DNA from: Parabacteroides sp. 52
Lineage (GTDB): Bacteria; Bacteroidota; Bacteroidia; Bacteroidales; Tannerellaceae
Length of the DNA stretch: 64,000 nucleotides
Direction: 5' to 3'
Assembly (NCBI RefSeq): GCF_010500925.1
Contig: NZ_QVMG01000011.1
Coordinates: forward strand, 55,184-119,183
The translations under genes were made by a program, and so were the position numbers. Of this stretch, positions 56,901-64,000 are shown piece after piece (position 1 is the stretch's first letter; the number at the start of each line of letters is the position of its first letter). Under the pieces are notes generated by a model that was not told the origin of the DNA, did not search any database, and worked only from the letters and a program-made list of their open reading frames with translations.

Positions 56901-58335
56901 CAAAGCAGGGGAATACTCCAGCCGTTTCTTGATGATGTTACGCCGTTTCAATATTCAATACACCCAATCCGATGGTATGCTGCTTCCCGGCTTCCGCCCG
57001 GAAATAGGTGATGTGTTCGGACAAAAACGTACCGGAATCTTATCTCCCGGTTTAGGATTTGCCTTTGGAGATGTTCGGCGGGGATATATAGATGATGCCG
57101 TTGACAGAGGATGGATGGTCATGAATGAGACGAATATCACGCCAGCTGTAATCAATTATTCAACCAACCTGAATGTGCGGGCAGACTTGGAACCAATCTC
57201 CGGTTTGAAGATAAACCTGAATGCAAACCGTACCAGTATGAAGAATACTTCTGTAGAGTATATGCTTGATGGTATGCCGGAAACGCAAACAGGTAGTTTC
57301 ACCATCACGACTATCAGCCTGAAAAGTGCCTTCAAAAGTAGTGGCAATGCAGGTAATGAATATGCCTCTTCCACTTTTGAGGAATTCCGCAAAAATATAG
57401 ATATCATAGCCGGGCGATTAGAGAATAACTTTGCCGGAACAACGTATCCGAATAAAGGCTTTTTGACAGGTACTGGCTTTGCCGGAAACAGTTACAATAA
57501 GGCAAATGGAGAAATAAACAAAAAGTCTTCCGATGTGCTTATACCTGCTTTCCTGGCGGCTTATACCGGAAAGAGTGCCAAAGGCATCGGACTTTCCTCT
57601 TTCCCTTCCTTGTCAAGCATGTTACCCAACTGGCGAGTAACCTATGAAGGACTGATTCAAATACCTTTCTTTAAGAAACATTTCAAGAGTTTCATGTTGA
57701 GTCACCAGTATCGCAGCACGTATGCGGTAGGTTCGTATTCGACCTTCCAGAGCTGGGTGCAGGCAGACGGAGGAGACAGTGGATTGGGGTTCATACGGAA
57801 TGTGCAAAAAGACAATCCGATGCCTTCTTCGGCATATGATATTTCTTCTGTCAGTCTTATTGAAAACTTTAGCCCTCTGTTAGGTGTGGATGCGACCTTA
57901 TTGAATAATATGACAGGACGTGTGCAGTATAACAAAACACGCACCTTGAATCTGAATGTAAGTTCTTATCAGATCGTGGAAGCTCTGTCGGATGAAATTG
58001 TTGTGGGGTTGGGATATAAACTGACCGAGTTTAACAAAGTATTGAAACGGAAAGGCTCACAGAATTTCAGTAACGACCTGACTGTTCGTGTGGATTATTC
58101 GTACAGAAAGATGCAGTCTATTATCCGGAAGATTGAACAAGGTACCCTCCCGCAGGCAACCAGTGGCAATATCGCTAAGACATTTCAGTTCTCGGCCGAC
58201 TATGCTTTAAGTCGCGCATTGACTTTGAGTGCTTTCTATGATTTGCAGATGAACGAACCTCTTATTTCAAATGCTTCCTACCCGACGTCGAATTCGAACT
58301 ATGGTATCAGCATTCGTTTCTCTCTGGCACAATAA
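50908..58335 (+). CDS. sprA: Type IX secretion outer-membrane translocon SprA (Sov)
   Basis: SprA is the giant outer-membrane beta-barrel channel through which type IX cargo crosses. The length of 2475 residues agrees with SprA/Sov proteins (about 2400-2500). It has a signal peptide at about 1-23. The N-terminal region shows repeated SprA modules (LNVQASVGSKVNFDMNYNTQ near residue 200, and the FDFDSKKLNLAYQGEEDEIIKNIEAGNVSM region, given here in parts: FDSKKLNLAYQGEED, IEAGNVSM). A long run of amphipathic strands and plug-like loops follows, and the C-terminal strand ends ISIRFSLAQ. No frameshift is seen. ruvA is 3 bases upstream; a TPR gene converges 5 bases downstream. Confidence 0.95.
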   Translation: MRQRLLKYILWSFLFLFGVGLYAMNANLSSAIYAFQPEVPEAPQDTLRFPVSRTAPLEYEDIVKQSPADLRDPENVKTSIEYDIRTGSYVVRTKIGDMEINTPLTLTPEEYQNYSIQQSLRSYFRQKNVDEFEKEANGEFNLLDMQFGLGAGERLFGPGGVRVRTQGSADITMGLKNNTTKDPSLPERARSRTFFNFDENIQLNVQASVGSKVNFDMNYNTQTSFDFDSKKLNLAYQGEEDEIIKNIEAGNVSMTTNNSLIRGGAALFGIKADLQFGKLRVNTLLAQQESESKTVSSNGGVQTKPFELTVDQYDENRHFFLSHYFRDVYDDALKSLPYINSPVNINKVEVWITNKRGNFDQARNIVSFSDLGEHDVIGNTNLVKPEGSSKYPSNRANNLYNFLIEQQEARKIGQATKTLTGLGFEGGKDFEKLESARRLDETEFTFHAQLGYISLRTQLQPDEVLAVAYEFKIGSTSYQVGEFSTDNINEDAAACLFVKTLKGTTPSPRMPYWDLMMKNIYSLGAYSVQKEKFQFNILYQSDTTGVYINSLPGGVKKDTLLLRVMNLDRLDSRDSRNPDGFFDFVNGITVQAETGRVIFPVVEPFGSNMRKQGIEERYIFQELYDSTLTVARQIAEKNKYIFRGEYKASSGAEIQLGATNVARGSVVVTAGGAILTENTDYTVDYMSGVVTILNESIIASNTPISVSLENQSMYNMQRKTMMGLDMNYQFNKDFSLGATIMHMSEMPLTVKTSIGDESIKNTLWGLNTSYKTESQWLTNMLDKLPLLTLTKPSQISFNAEFAHLIAGHYENKYTGSHSYLDDFESTQSGFNLLNPYSWQLASTPFQDSEPVLFREANRSNDISYGMNRSLLAWYYIDGLFTRRNSSNYPGINKDSLANHNVRPIDVSELFPNKQLGMSEASTLSVLNVAYYPNERGPYNLDAENVNPDGTLGNPEQRWGGMMRRIEQSDFETANIEYIQFWLLDPFLEEQGLAKGGDLYFNLGEISEDILKDEKKFYENGLPLDTDPAKISEKVEETVWGRVPKQQSTVYAFDNTANARERQDVGLNGLSYKEEQSFPTYVEYMNKLRSRLSQETITRMENDVYSPLVSPAGDRYIYYRDEYYDQREAGILERYKRYNGTEGNSQESTGRYQTASKTVPDVEDINQDYTLNENEKYYEYKVSLRREDLRVGHNYITDIRQVDSLLLPNNTRGSSRWYLFKIPVKNFNRTIGGISDFKSIRFMRMYLTQFEKPVVLRFGTFELVRGEWRVYEQSLSNPSMPPATKGMLNVASVNIEENGDYQEGKPLNYVLPPGVNRMFDASQPQLRQENEQALSLTVNNLSPLDALAIYKTTNYDLRQYKRIQLFTHAHRLMEDTQLEHSDLTVFMRLGSDYKNNYYEYEVPLTLTAHGKYSNRSTSDQRKVWPEENELSFKLEILTDLKLKRNRLKRAGEPGVDYQTVFSGEDPDNKRNTISIVGNPSLAEVKTIMIGVRNNSGTIKSGEVWINELRLTEFNEEGGWAANANLSVALSDLGTVNASGRIETAGFGSLDQSLMERRLDDFKQFSVSTNLELGKFFPEKAKVSIPLYYAYSKETISPKYNPLDQDIKLSEALDVVETKAEKDSIRSYSQDMTTNKSFALNNVRVDIRSKTPMPYDPANFSFGYAFRESSKRNPETEYETEKDYSGNFAYNYTPYVKPWRPFNKIKKNNGYTRYFKQLAINYLPATVAFQTSMMRNYYEIQLRDLVSNTTGGSNVPVSFSQNFSWDRAFSIRWNLTNSLNLSFSSGTNARIEEPHVQVNKKINADEYRLWKDSVMQSIRNLGTPMKYDQSFQATWTLPLQHIPILDWANSTIGYNATYNWDRGAITEDVEQEIGNVIRNQRQIDWQAGFNFQSLYNKSAYLKKVNQKYAQTTMASRTPEQKKPSKIVLDLTLNTDSGTIVEHKMFSKKVRLSARRLSNGKAFPIKYKILNFAQAEILNQDTVALKVTVVQAEQPVRATFIKAGEYSSRFLMMLRRFNIQYTQSDGMLLPGFRPEIGDVFGQKRTGILSPGLGFAFGDVRRGYIDDAVDRGWMVMNETNITPAVINYSTNLNVRADLEPISGLKINLNANRTSMKNTSVEYMLDGMPETQTGSFTITTISLKSAFKSSGNAGNEYASSTFEEFRKNIDIIAGRLENNFAGTTYPNKGFLTGTGFAGNSYNKANGEINKKSSDVLIPAFLAAYTGKSAKGIGLSSFPSLSSMLPNWRVTYEGLIQIPFFKKHFKSFMLSHQYRSTYAVGSYSTFQSWVQADGGDSGLGFIRNVQKDNPMPSSAYDISSVSLIENFSPLLGVDATLLNNMTGRVQYNKTRTLNLNVSSYQIVEALSDEIVVGLGYKLTEFNKVLKRKGSQNFSNDLTVRVDYSYRKMQSIIRKIEQGTLPQATSGNIAKTFQFSADYALSRALTLSAFYDLQMNEPLISNASYPTSNSNYGISIRFSLAQ

Positions 58336-58340
58336 AGGGT

Positions 58341-59297
58341 TTAAAAGATTCCGCCTTTATACAGATTATCAAAATTGACTTGTCCCAGTTTTTGCGCTTC
58401 TTCCCCTTCCGGGTTCAGCTCGATGGACATCTGCAGGTCTTTTACAGCGCCTTCTTTATCGCCCAATAAGTGCTTGGCACGGCCACGTTCGGCATAAGCT
58501 TGGGCAAAGTGTTCATTGTGTTCAATGGCCTCGTCCAGAAGAGTTATGGCTTCGTCGTATTTTTCTTGGTTTATAAGTAATTGCCCTGCCCGTAGATAAG
58601 CCTCTTCATTAAATGGGTTCAAGGTTAATGTATGGTGATAATCGGCAGTTGCAGATGCCGTTTCATTCAATAATTCATAGATACGCCCGCGCAATAAATA
58701 GCCGGCTTCCTCTTCGGGAACCAAGGCTATCACCTGTTCTGCATCCGCCAGGGCTTCTTTCCCTTGTTTCATGGCGAGCAATACTTCGGCACGTACGAGG
58801 AAGCCGTCCGCAAATTCTTCTTTCAACGCGATCGCTTTGGTCAGATCGGCAATGGCCCTTAAGAAGTCACCGGTATTTCGTTTGGCTTTTGCTTGCAGGA
58901 AATAGGCCAGATAATTTTCCGGATCCAACGTTATGGCTTGCGTGCAGTCCGCAATTGCTTCGGCATCCCGGTCTAACATAAAAAGAATATTGACACGGGT
59001 CAAATAGCTGTTCACCTCTTCCGGCTCCATCTCTATCATCTCTTCCAGCACATCCAATGCTTCTTCTAACTCCTGTAACATCGTATAGGCTGTCGTCAAA
59101 AAATGCATCGTTTCAAAATCTTTTTGAAGATGCAGCGCTTCCGTAAAACACTTCACCGCATAATCCGTCCTGCCCATGCGAAGTGCCCGCACACCGTCAT
59201 ATTTCAGGATATCAAAATTCTTTTGATTCTCTTTTTGTTTGCTTTCTGTTGTTTCTTCACTCTTCTTGGAGGAAAATATAGATGAAAAGATTCCCAT
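58341..59297 (-). CDS. Tetratricopeptide-repeat protein
   Basis: This 318-residue protein is built almost entirely of TPR units, about seven from residue 30 to 300, for example VKCFTEALHLQKDFE, AIADCTQAITLDPEN, and AYAERGRAKHLLGDKEGAVKDL. The N-terminus (MGIFSSIFSSKKSEE) is short and Ser/Lys-rich without a clear signal peptide, so it is probably cytoplasmic or membrane-associated. TPR arrays mediate protein binding, so its partner is unknown. It converges on sprA with only 5 bases between the stop codons. Confidence 0.88.
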   Translation of the reverse strand: MGIFSSIFSSKKSEETTESKQKENQKNFDILKYDGVRALRMGRTDYAVKCFTEALHLQKDFETMHFLTTAYTMLQELEEALDVLEEMIEMEPEEVNSYLTRVNILFMLDRDAEAIADCTQAITLDPENYLAYFLQAKAKRNTGDFLRAIADLTKAIALKEEFADGFLVRAEVLLAMKQGKEALADAEQVIALVPEEEAGYLLRGRIYELLNETASATADYHHTLTLNPFNEEAYLRAGQLLINQEKYDEAITLLDEAIEHNEHFAQAYAERGRAKHLLGDKEGAVKDLQMSIELNPEGEEAQKLGQVNFDNLYKGGIF

Positions 59298-59318
59298 GGC
59301 ATATTTTATTTATGCCCG

Positions 59319-59326
59319 CAAAAGTA
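59319..59326 (-). promoter_or_regulatory. Promoter minus-7 element of the TPR gene
   Basis: The minus strand reads TACTTTTG, matching TAnnTTTG, 21 bases before the TPR start. Confidence 0.45.
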
Positions 59327-59333
59327 AGAAAAT

Positions 59334-60308
59334 TTATAATGTATCGACTGCTTTACGCTGTTTATTGAAGAAGAGTAGCCTTTCTTTTTCGCCACTTTGG
59401 GAGATAAGGATAGAGGATGTTTTCAGGGTGTGGATCCATCGTTTCATTTTCATGCAAAATGCTTTATCGTAGGTGATGATGGCATGGATCAGGTGAATAT
59501 TCAGGTAGTAAGCCCAGAGATCGCCTGCATGCAGATATACATGGGAAGTGTTTATATGCATGGAGGCTGCATATAAATCGAATTTGTTGTCGGTACCGCT
59601 GTATCTTCCTTCAATAGCCATCGTTTCGAGCTGATCCAGTAATGAAAACAAATCTTCTTTTATGGAGAGGATATCTTCTTTGCGGATGGCATCGATGCTT
59701 TCGTAGTATTTGATATCATTCACCAGGTTGGGAATGATTTGGCTGTCCCAAATGAAAAATGACTTTTTATATTTCTTCAATAATGACAGTTCGAAAGTCA
59801 TGGATTGTTGTTTTTTTTCATCAATCTGAACGGTTTCAAAGTGTTTGTATATCTCCTGATGGGTATAATAACGTCCCCATTTGAAGAGGTAAAAACGGGT
59901 AAGTTGTTTGTATGGTATATAAAAGAAACGGTTCAGAGTGCCCATGGCTCCACCTATCTCTGCATCTTCTCTGGAAAGAGCCTCTTCGTAATGGATATAT
60001 TCCTCTTCCTGTAGTTCATAATTCAAATCATTTGTCTCCGAAATCATGGGAAGCTCGAATTTAATCGTTTTCAGGTTTTTCTGAGAGAAGTTTTCCAATA
60101 GTTCGTCCAAGGAGATCTGGTGTTCTTTTGCAATGAGCCCCATCTCGTCTACGGAAAAACGGACACTTCCCCGTAGCCGTCTATACACTGAAATCTTATC
60201 TAAATTAAGCAAATCTGCAAGAATGTTGGCCAGTTCGGATTTTTTAGGAACTTTCTTGTAAAGAGCTTCCAAAAAAAGAGAATGTAATAGTTTCTTTTCC
60301 ATAGCCAT
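59334..60308 (-). CDS. Helix-turn-helix regulator beside a fimbrial operon
   Basis: This 324-residue protein has an N-terminal helix-turn-helix near residues 22-70 (ELANILADLLNLDKISVYRRLRG, given here in parts: ELANILADLL, SVYRRLRG), followed by about 250 residues of helical, aromatic-rich sequence that I cannot assign. The layout resembles orphan regulators found next to surface-protein loci in Bacteroides. Two nearby starts (60308 and 60302) are possible. It is divergent from the fimbrial operon across a 542-bp gap and could control it; that is inference. Confidence 0.75.
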   Translation of the reverse strand: MAMEKKLLHSLFLEALYKKVPKKSELANILADLLNLDKISVYRRLRGSVRFSVDEMGLIAKEHQISLDELLENFSQKNLKTIKFELPMISETNDLNYELQEEEYIHYEEALSREDAEIGGAMGTLNRFFYIPYKQLTRFYLFKWGRYYTHQEIYKHFETVQIDEKKQQSMTFELSLLKKYKKSFFIWDSQIIPNLVNDIKYYESIDAIRKEDILSIKEDLFSLLDQLETMAIEGRYSGTDNKFDLYAASMHINTSHVYLHAGDLWAYYLNIHLIHAIITYDKAFCMKMKRWIHTLKTSSILISQSGEKERLLFFNKQRKAVDTL

Positions 60309-60850
60309 TAATTGCTTTGATTGTATACTCGTTTGGCATCTAAACCTATGGAAGTCTACTCTTTTCTTCCGGTAGACACCTCTTTTCTATGATTAAATAT
60401 AGGGTTTATATTCTTGATAAACAAATATTTAAACTTATTTTAATTAGGAAGGAAATTCCTCTTTTTTTCGTAAGTCTTGTATTTGAACAGATGAACGGAC
60501 AAAATAGTACATATTGATTAATTATTTTTTACATAAAAGTATACGAAAACAGCTATTTCTCATTTGAAGAACAGAAAATGATCCATGATAGAATCTTTAC
60601 TGACATTTTATGTTTGAATAAAAAGGAAGTACCTATAACCTTTATTTTTTTTGTCTCCGAATTTTTGCTTTTTGGTCTTTTATGTGCTTGATAGCCTCTT
60701 TTATTACGTCTAAGTTTGTATTGAAAAGAAAAAGTGACCTGTAGAGGTTTTATCGTAATGAATTGTCTACCGTATCAGGTTCTTATTACCTGATTGATTC
60801 TGAAGAAAAAAGTAACCAAGAGTGATTTTCAACCTTTTTTGACACATACG
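60309..60850. promoter_or_regulatory. 542-bp A+T-rich divergent control region of the fimbrial operon
   Basis: I see no gene here. It is AT-rich compared with its surroundings. It holds the fimbrial promoter (60688-60718), a second TAnnTTTG match (TATGTTTG at 60609-60616), GTCTAC-type sites at 60354-60359, 60370-60377 and 60765-60772, and a leader hairpin ATCAGGT/ACCTGAT (60774-60780, 60788-60794). Confidence 0.6.
60688..60718 (+). promoter_or_regulatory. Promoter of the fimbrial operon
   Basis: TTG at 60688-60690 and TAAGTTTG at 60711-60718 are 20 bases apart, a good Bacteroidetes promoter match. The leader to the ATG at 60851 would be about 125 bases and includes a 7-bp hairpin. Confidence 0.5.
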
Positions 60851-61414
60851 ATGTATAAGAAATACGTTATATTCTATTTATTCTTGTTTTTCATGCCCCC
60901 CATTATCTTAAACGCGCAAAAGATAGGTGAGAAAACAAACCTATTCTACGGGGCATCTACCACACCGAATATAGGAATAGAAACATCCTTTTCCAGGAGA
61001 TGGACTGTCGACCTGTTGGCAGGTTATAATCCCTGGTCCTTTTCCGGAGAGACCAGCCTTCGTCATTGGCTTGTTCGGGCGGAACCCCGGTTTTGGCTGT
61101 GGACTCCTTTTATGGGGCATTTTCTGGGTATACACGGTATGTATGCCCGGTATAATATAGGGAATCTGCCTTTCGGAGGCGATTTGGAAAAGTATACCTT
61201 CAAAGGGGATGTGTTTGGTGGTGGTTTTTCCTATGGATACCATTTTATACTGAAAGGGCGTTGGGGATTGGAATTATCCTTCGGTCTCGGTTATCTGAAA
61301 TTTTCTTACGACAAATTTACTTGCAAGGATTGCCGCGAGTTACAGGGGAGTTACACACGCAACTATATAGGCCCGACACGCGTAGGAATTTCATTGATCT
61401 ATATGTTACAATAA
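60851..61414 (+). CDS. DUF3575-type outer-membrane protein of fimbrial loci
   Basis: This 187-residue exported protein has a signal peptide at 1-22 (ending LNAQK) and a body of amphipathic strands such as NIGIETSFSRRWTVDLLAGYNPW (given here in parts: NIGIETSF, WTVDLLAGYNPW). The C-terminus (YIGPTRVGISLIYMLQ) looks like a membrane strand. These features match DUF3575 proteins, which occur at the head of FimA/Mfa-type operons in Bacteroidales. The function is unknown. The ATG at 60851 fits the signal peptide; the frame stays open 19 codons further upstream, without support. Confidence 0.82.
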   Translation: MYKKYVIFYLFLFFMPPIILNAQKIGEKTNLFYGASTTPNIGIETSFSRRWTVDLLAGYNPWSFSGETSLRHWLVRAEPRFWLWTPFMGHFLGIHGMYARYNIGNLPFGGDLEKYTFKGDVFGGGFSYGYHFILKGRWGLELSFGLGYLKFSYDKFTCKDCRELQGSYTRNYIGPTRVGISLIYMLQ

Positions 61415-61429
61415 ACGGCTGTTAGGAAT

Positions 61430-61945
61430 ATGAAAAAGCGAAATGTACATATGTTTTGGGTAGCGATTTTTTTATTTGCTTTACCTATTTATGGGCAGGA
61501 AGCAGACAAGGAACTGGCTATTCGTATATCCGATCTGAGAACGGTATACCGGGAGGATAGTTTGTATATCCACTTTCGGATTCGCACACAAGGCATTGAC
61601 CTGCGAACCGACCAACGCCTACTGCTGGAATTTTCCCTGAATTCAGCAGACCGCAAAGCCGTTCTACCTACCGTTCTTTATAGTGGAAAATTGCGTGCCC
61701 GCTACGATCGTCGTTACCGCTTACTCTCTGTACACCATGCAATGCATACCCCTTCCTATCAGTTTATAGGGGTTGATAAAAGACATATATATGATTTCGA
61801 CTACAAAGCGAGTCTTCCTTATGGGAAATGGATGAACCAAGCTGTGTTTTCTCTCAAACAAATATTTGAAACCAATGGCCGGGTGGAGGTGAACGAGCAA
61901 CGGCTTAGTTCGGAAGGGGGATGGAAAATAGAGAAAGGCAAATAG
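61430..61945 (+). CDS. DUF3868-like exported protein of fimbrial loci
   Basis: This 171-residue protein has a signal peptide at about 1-22 (ending IYGQ) and a beta-rich body with the pattern LLLEFSLNSADRKAVLPTVLYSGKLRARYDRR (given here in parts: LLLEFSLNSADRK, LPTVLYSGKLRARYD). This resembles DUF3868, normally found between a DUF3575 gene and fimbrial genes. Longer relatives carry a C-terminal OmpA domain; it is absent here. It is 15 bases after the DUF3575 gene and 10 before the lipoprotein gene. Confidence 0.78.
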   Translation: MKKRNVHMFWVAIFLFALPIYGQEADKELAIRISDLRTVYREDSLYIHFRIRTQGIDLRTDQRLLLEFSLNSADRKAVLPTVLYSGKLRARYDRRYRLLSVHHAMHTPSYQFIGVDKRHIYDFDYKASLPYGKWMNQAVFSLKQIFETNGRVEVNEQRLSSEGGWKIEKGK

Positions 61946-61955
61946 ATAATTACGA

Positions 61956-64000
61956 ATGAAATTTTGGAATAACATATACGTATGGTTTATAGCCGGAATA
62001 TTTTTGACTTCCTGCTCTAACGAGATTTCCCATTCGGAGACTCTGCTTCCGTCTTCGGAAGAAGGGGCCAGGTTGGAGATTAAACTGGGTAGTCTCCGTA
62101 CACGTGGGCATAACCCCATCGAAATACTCGCAGGAGAAGCCGAAATCCAATCTGTCGCCTGTTTTGTCCGGATCCCTGACTCCGGTAAAGTAGGTGATCC
62201 CGACTATAAACAAGGCACATTCCTTTCCTATTTTATTACGGAAGATGAAAAGATCGTGGATAACCAGGATGGTACATTCTCTGTTACACTCCGCATACAA
62301 AGTCCGCATTTTACCGGTAAAACCGATCTCGCCGTGATCGCCAACTTCCGGGAAAATGGACTCACAGCCGCTTTAGAAAGCGTAAAACATTGGGAGGATC
62401 TCTTTACATTGACCTCTGCAGAAGTCACAACACAAGGAATCACGATGCCTCTGCTTATGTTGGGGTATAAAGAAGTGACACTTGTGGGTTCCGGGACTGT
62501 CAGGGAAGATCTTTCTCTCAAACGTTTGGTTGCCCGGATTGACATTGAAAATCAGGCAGCCCAGGCGGCAGTGAATCCCTTCCTCTTGCATTCCGCCGAG
62601 ATCATTCATCCCAAAGCTTATACCTATATTGTCGAAGGGAATGAAAATACCTATGATATACCCGTCCGGCAAGAAGGGTTTAATAAAGTACTTTCCGAAG
62701 ACCAGGTACATATCAACGGGCTCTACACCTACGAAGCTGCAGGTGATGGTTCCGTTCCCCATACCGCATTGTTAATCAAAGGCAGCCTTGGCGGCAAATC
62801 TTATTCCAAACGCATCGAACTGATGCAGGAAGGGAAGCCCGTTCCCCTGTTGCGTAATACCCGCTATTGCTTCCTGTTGAAACCAACAATAGAGGGAGTC
62901 GATATCGAATGGTCCCTGGCCATCAGTGAATGGTCGGAAGGAACCACCATACCAGTCAAACCCACCTTCCGCCCCCCTGTCTATCAGGATATTCGTTTCA
63001 AGAATGCAGACGATCAGGATGTGACACAGAATTTCTGGTACGCCGATACAAAAACAGCCTATCTCAATCTATTGGATGAAGGCTATAAGATAACCTTTGT
63101 CGTAGAAAACAGGCAAACAACAGAACCAACGCTTTTCCTCACGCAGGGATCCTGGCAAGAGCTGGGGCTTGTTACGGAGGAAGACAAAGAACGGTTTATC
63201 CAGAAAGTGGGGGTCATACAGGAAAATGGTATATTTTGGGAATTGTATGAAATAACCTTTCCGCAACAACCTGCCGGTAATTTCGAGATGGAAGTACGAA
63301 TAGAAAATACGATACAGCCTGATTTCTATGATAGTCTCTATCTGCACTATGCTCCCGACTACACCTGCCAGTTAGAAGATTTTCTCTTTCAAAACGAATC
63401 CGGAGGGGATGTGGATCCATTCTATTGGAATCCGCAAACGCGGACGTATCTGATAGATCATATCCAACCCTATTATAAGGTCTATTTTTCCGTTCGTACG
63501 ATCCATGGAACCACCTATACGCTTACTCTTTCCGATCAGGACAAGAGCGACCTGGGGATCCACTCTGTGGAGGATATCCTTTTTAAATACAATACCGAGG
63601 CTGAAGGAATCTATACCCGTGAATACTACGGTCTTATCTTCTATCAAAAGCCGCAGGGAGATGTCAAAGCAGAGATACGGATCAGCAATGCGGCTAACCC
63701 GGCGTATTACGATTATATCCTGTTGGATGCCAACCATATCATTTATCCCGGCACCCCTATACGTGCCGTCCGGATCGGACCGCTCTACTGGGCGCCTGTC
63801 AACGTCGGACAGACCTTGTTGGAGGCAGCTACACCTTCAGCCGCTTCCACGGGATCCTATTTCCAATGGGGACGTAACAATGCATTCACGCAAAACCCCG
63901 CACCTGCCCGTGTCCAGGGGCCGGTGAGTCTTTCTAATGCCTTGGAGGGAAATAACAAAAATCAGTTTATCTACGGAGTATCTCCGGCATATGACTGGTT
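61956..64000 (+). CDS. Large fimbrial lipoprotein, probably tip-associated (partial)
   Basis: The frame stays open from 61956 to the window end, at least 681 codons with no stop. The N-terminus is a lipoprotein signal with lipobox LTSC (C20). LGSLRTRG at 44-51 resembles the Arg-site segment processed in P. gingivalis fimbrillins. The middle is beta-rich with fimbrillin-like spacing. Near residues 609-681 the pattern LYWAPVNVG, then YFQWGRN, matches the FISUMP-type domain present in several fimbrial tip proteins. It is third in the operon with the DUF3575 and DUF3868-like genes. A tip or accessory role is inferred. Confidence 0.8.
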   Translation, partial: MKFWNNIYVWFIAGIFLTSCSNEISHSETLLPSSEEGARLEIKLGSLRTRGHNPIEILAGEAEIQSVACFVRIPDSGKVGDPDYKQGTFLSYFITEDEKIVDNQDGTFSVTLRIQSPHFTGKTDLAVIANFRENGLTAALESVKHWEDLFTLTSAEVTTQGITMPLLMLGYKEVTLVGSGTVREDLSLKRLVARIDIENQAAQAAVNPFLLHSAEIIHPKAYTYIVEGNENTYDIPVRQEGFNKVLSEDQVHINGLYTYEAAGDGSVPHTALLIKGSLGGKSYSKRIELMQEGKPVPLLRNTRYCFLLKPTIEGVDIEWSLAISEWSEGTTIPVKPTFRPPVYQDIRFKNADDQDVTQNFWYADTKTAYLNLLDEGYKITFVVENRQTTEPTLFLTQGSWQELGLVTEEDKERFIQKVGVIQENGIFWELYEITFPQQPAGNFEMEVRIENTIQPDFYDSLYLHYAPDYTCQLEDFLFQNESGGDVDPFYWNPQTRTYLIDHIQPYYKVYFSVRTIHGTTYTLTLSDQDKSDLGIHSVEDILFKYNTEAEGIYTREYYGLIFYQKPQGDVKAEIRISNAANPAYYDYILLDANHIIYPGTPIRAVRIGPLYWAPVNVGQTLLEAATPSAASTGSYFQWGRNNAFTQNPAPARVQGPVSLSNALEGNNKNQFIYGVSPAYDW

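Noticed and set aside
1-64000. Insertion sequences, prophage or integrated element
   Set aside because: No transposase, integrase, phage or conjugation gene is seen, and gene content is core metabolism throughout, apart from the fimbrial locus at the right end.

Overview
The window looks like chromosomal DNA of a Bacteroidales bacterium, most likely in or near Parabacteroides/Tannerellaceae (inference). The reasons are: two type IX secretion components (PorQ and a 2475-residue SprA/Sov); a fused LpxC-FabZ; a GT3-type glycogen synthase beside a glucan phosphorylase; an ExbB-ExbD-ExbD set with an extra membrane gene; a DUF3575/fimbrial-lipoprotein operon; and Bacteroidetes-type promoters (minus-7 element TAnnTTTG). 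Genes are dense, and there is no insertion sequence, prophage, CRISPR array or rRNA operon. One tRNA gene, tRNA-Ser(GGA), is present.

Layout. 0.3-2 kb: an ECF sigma factor with a small membrane protein (candidate anti-sigma) and a Spy-like periplasmic protein. 2-5.8 kb: RluA-type pseudouridine synthase, DsbD-like reductase, MazG. 5.9-9.8 kb: TPR/propeller protein, NfeD-like protein, flotillin FloA, uridine phosphorylase. 9.9-10.6 kb: TtcA-like tRNA thiolase. 10.7-17.1 kb: purM-prfA-pyrF-lpxD-lpxC/fabZ-lpxA, joining purine and pyrimidine synthesis, translation termination and lipid A synthesis. 17.2-22.3 kb: GH73-LysM wall hydrolase, cytidine deaminase, phosphohexomutase, M23 peptidase. 22.6-27 kb: glycogen phosphorylase and synthase. 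27-30 kb: four-gene operon of a small unknown protein, an acyltransferase, an omega-amidase-like hydrolase and an AmpG-like transporter. 30-33.9 kb: pfkA, ispH, cmk, porQ.

34.1-39.3 kb: tonB, polyprenyl synthase, tatD, tRNA-Ser, exbB, a 4-TM protein and two exbD genes. 39.3-45.1 kb: GNAT acetyltransferase, Lrp regulator, asnS, an RluB-type pseudouridine synthase with a long Gly/Tyr/Asn/Arg-rich N-terminus, purB. 45.4-58.3 kb: dxs, trkA, trkH, ruvA, sprA. 58.3-64 kb: TPR protein, a helix-turn-helix regulator, and the start of a fimbrial operon cut by the window end.

The most unusual signal is non-coding. At three intergenic sites (23-110, 22391-22478, 45193-45280) there are exactly four tandem 22-bp units, each carrying a dyad with core GAYA-NN-TRTC. 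The sites lie about 22.4 and 22.8 kb apart. The sequences differ between sites, but the period, copy number and dyad layout are kept. I do not recognise a described family that explains this.
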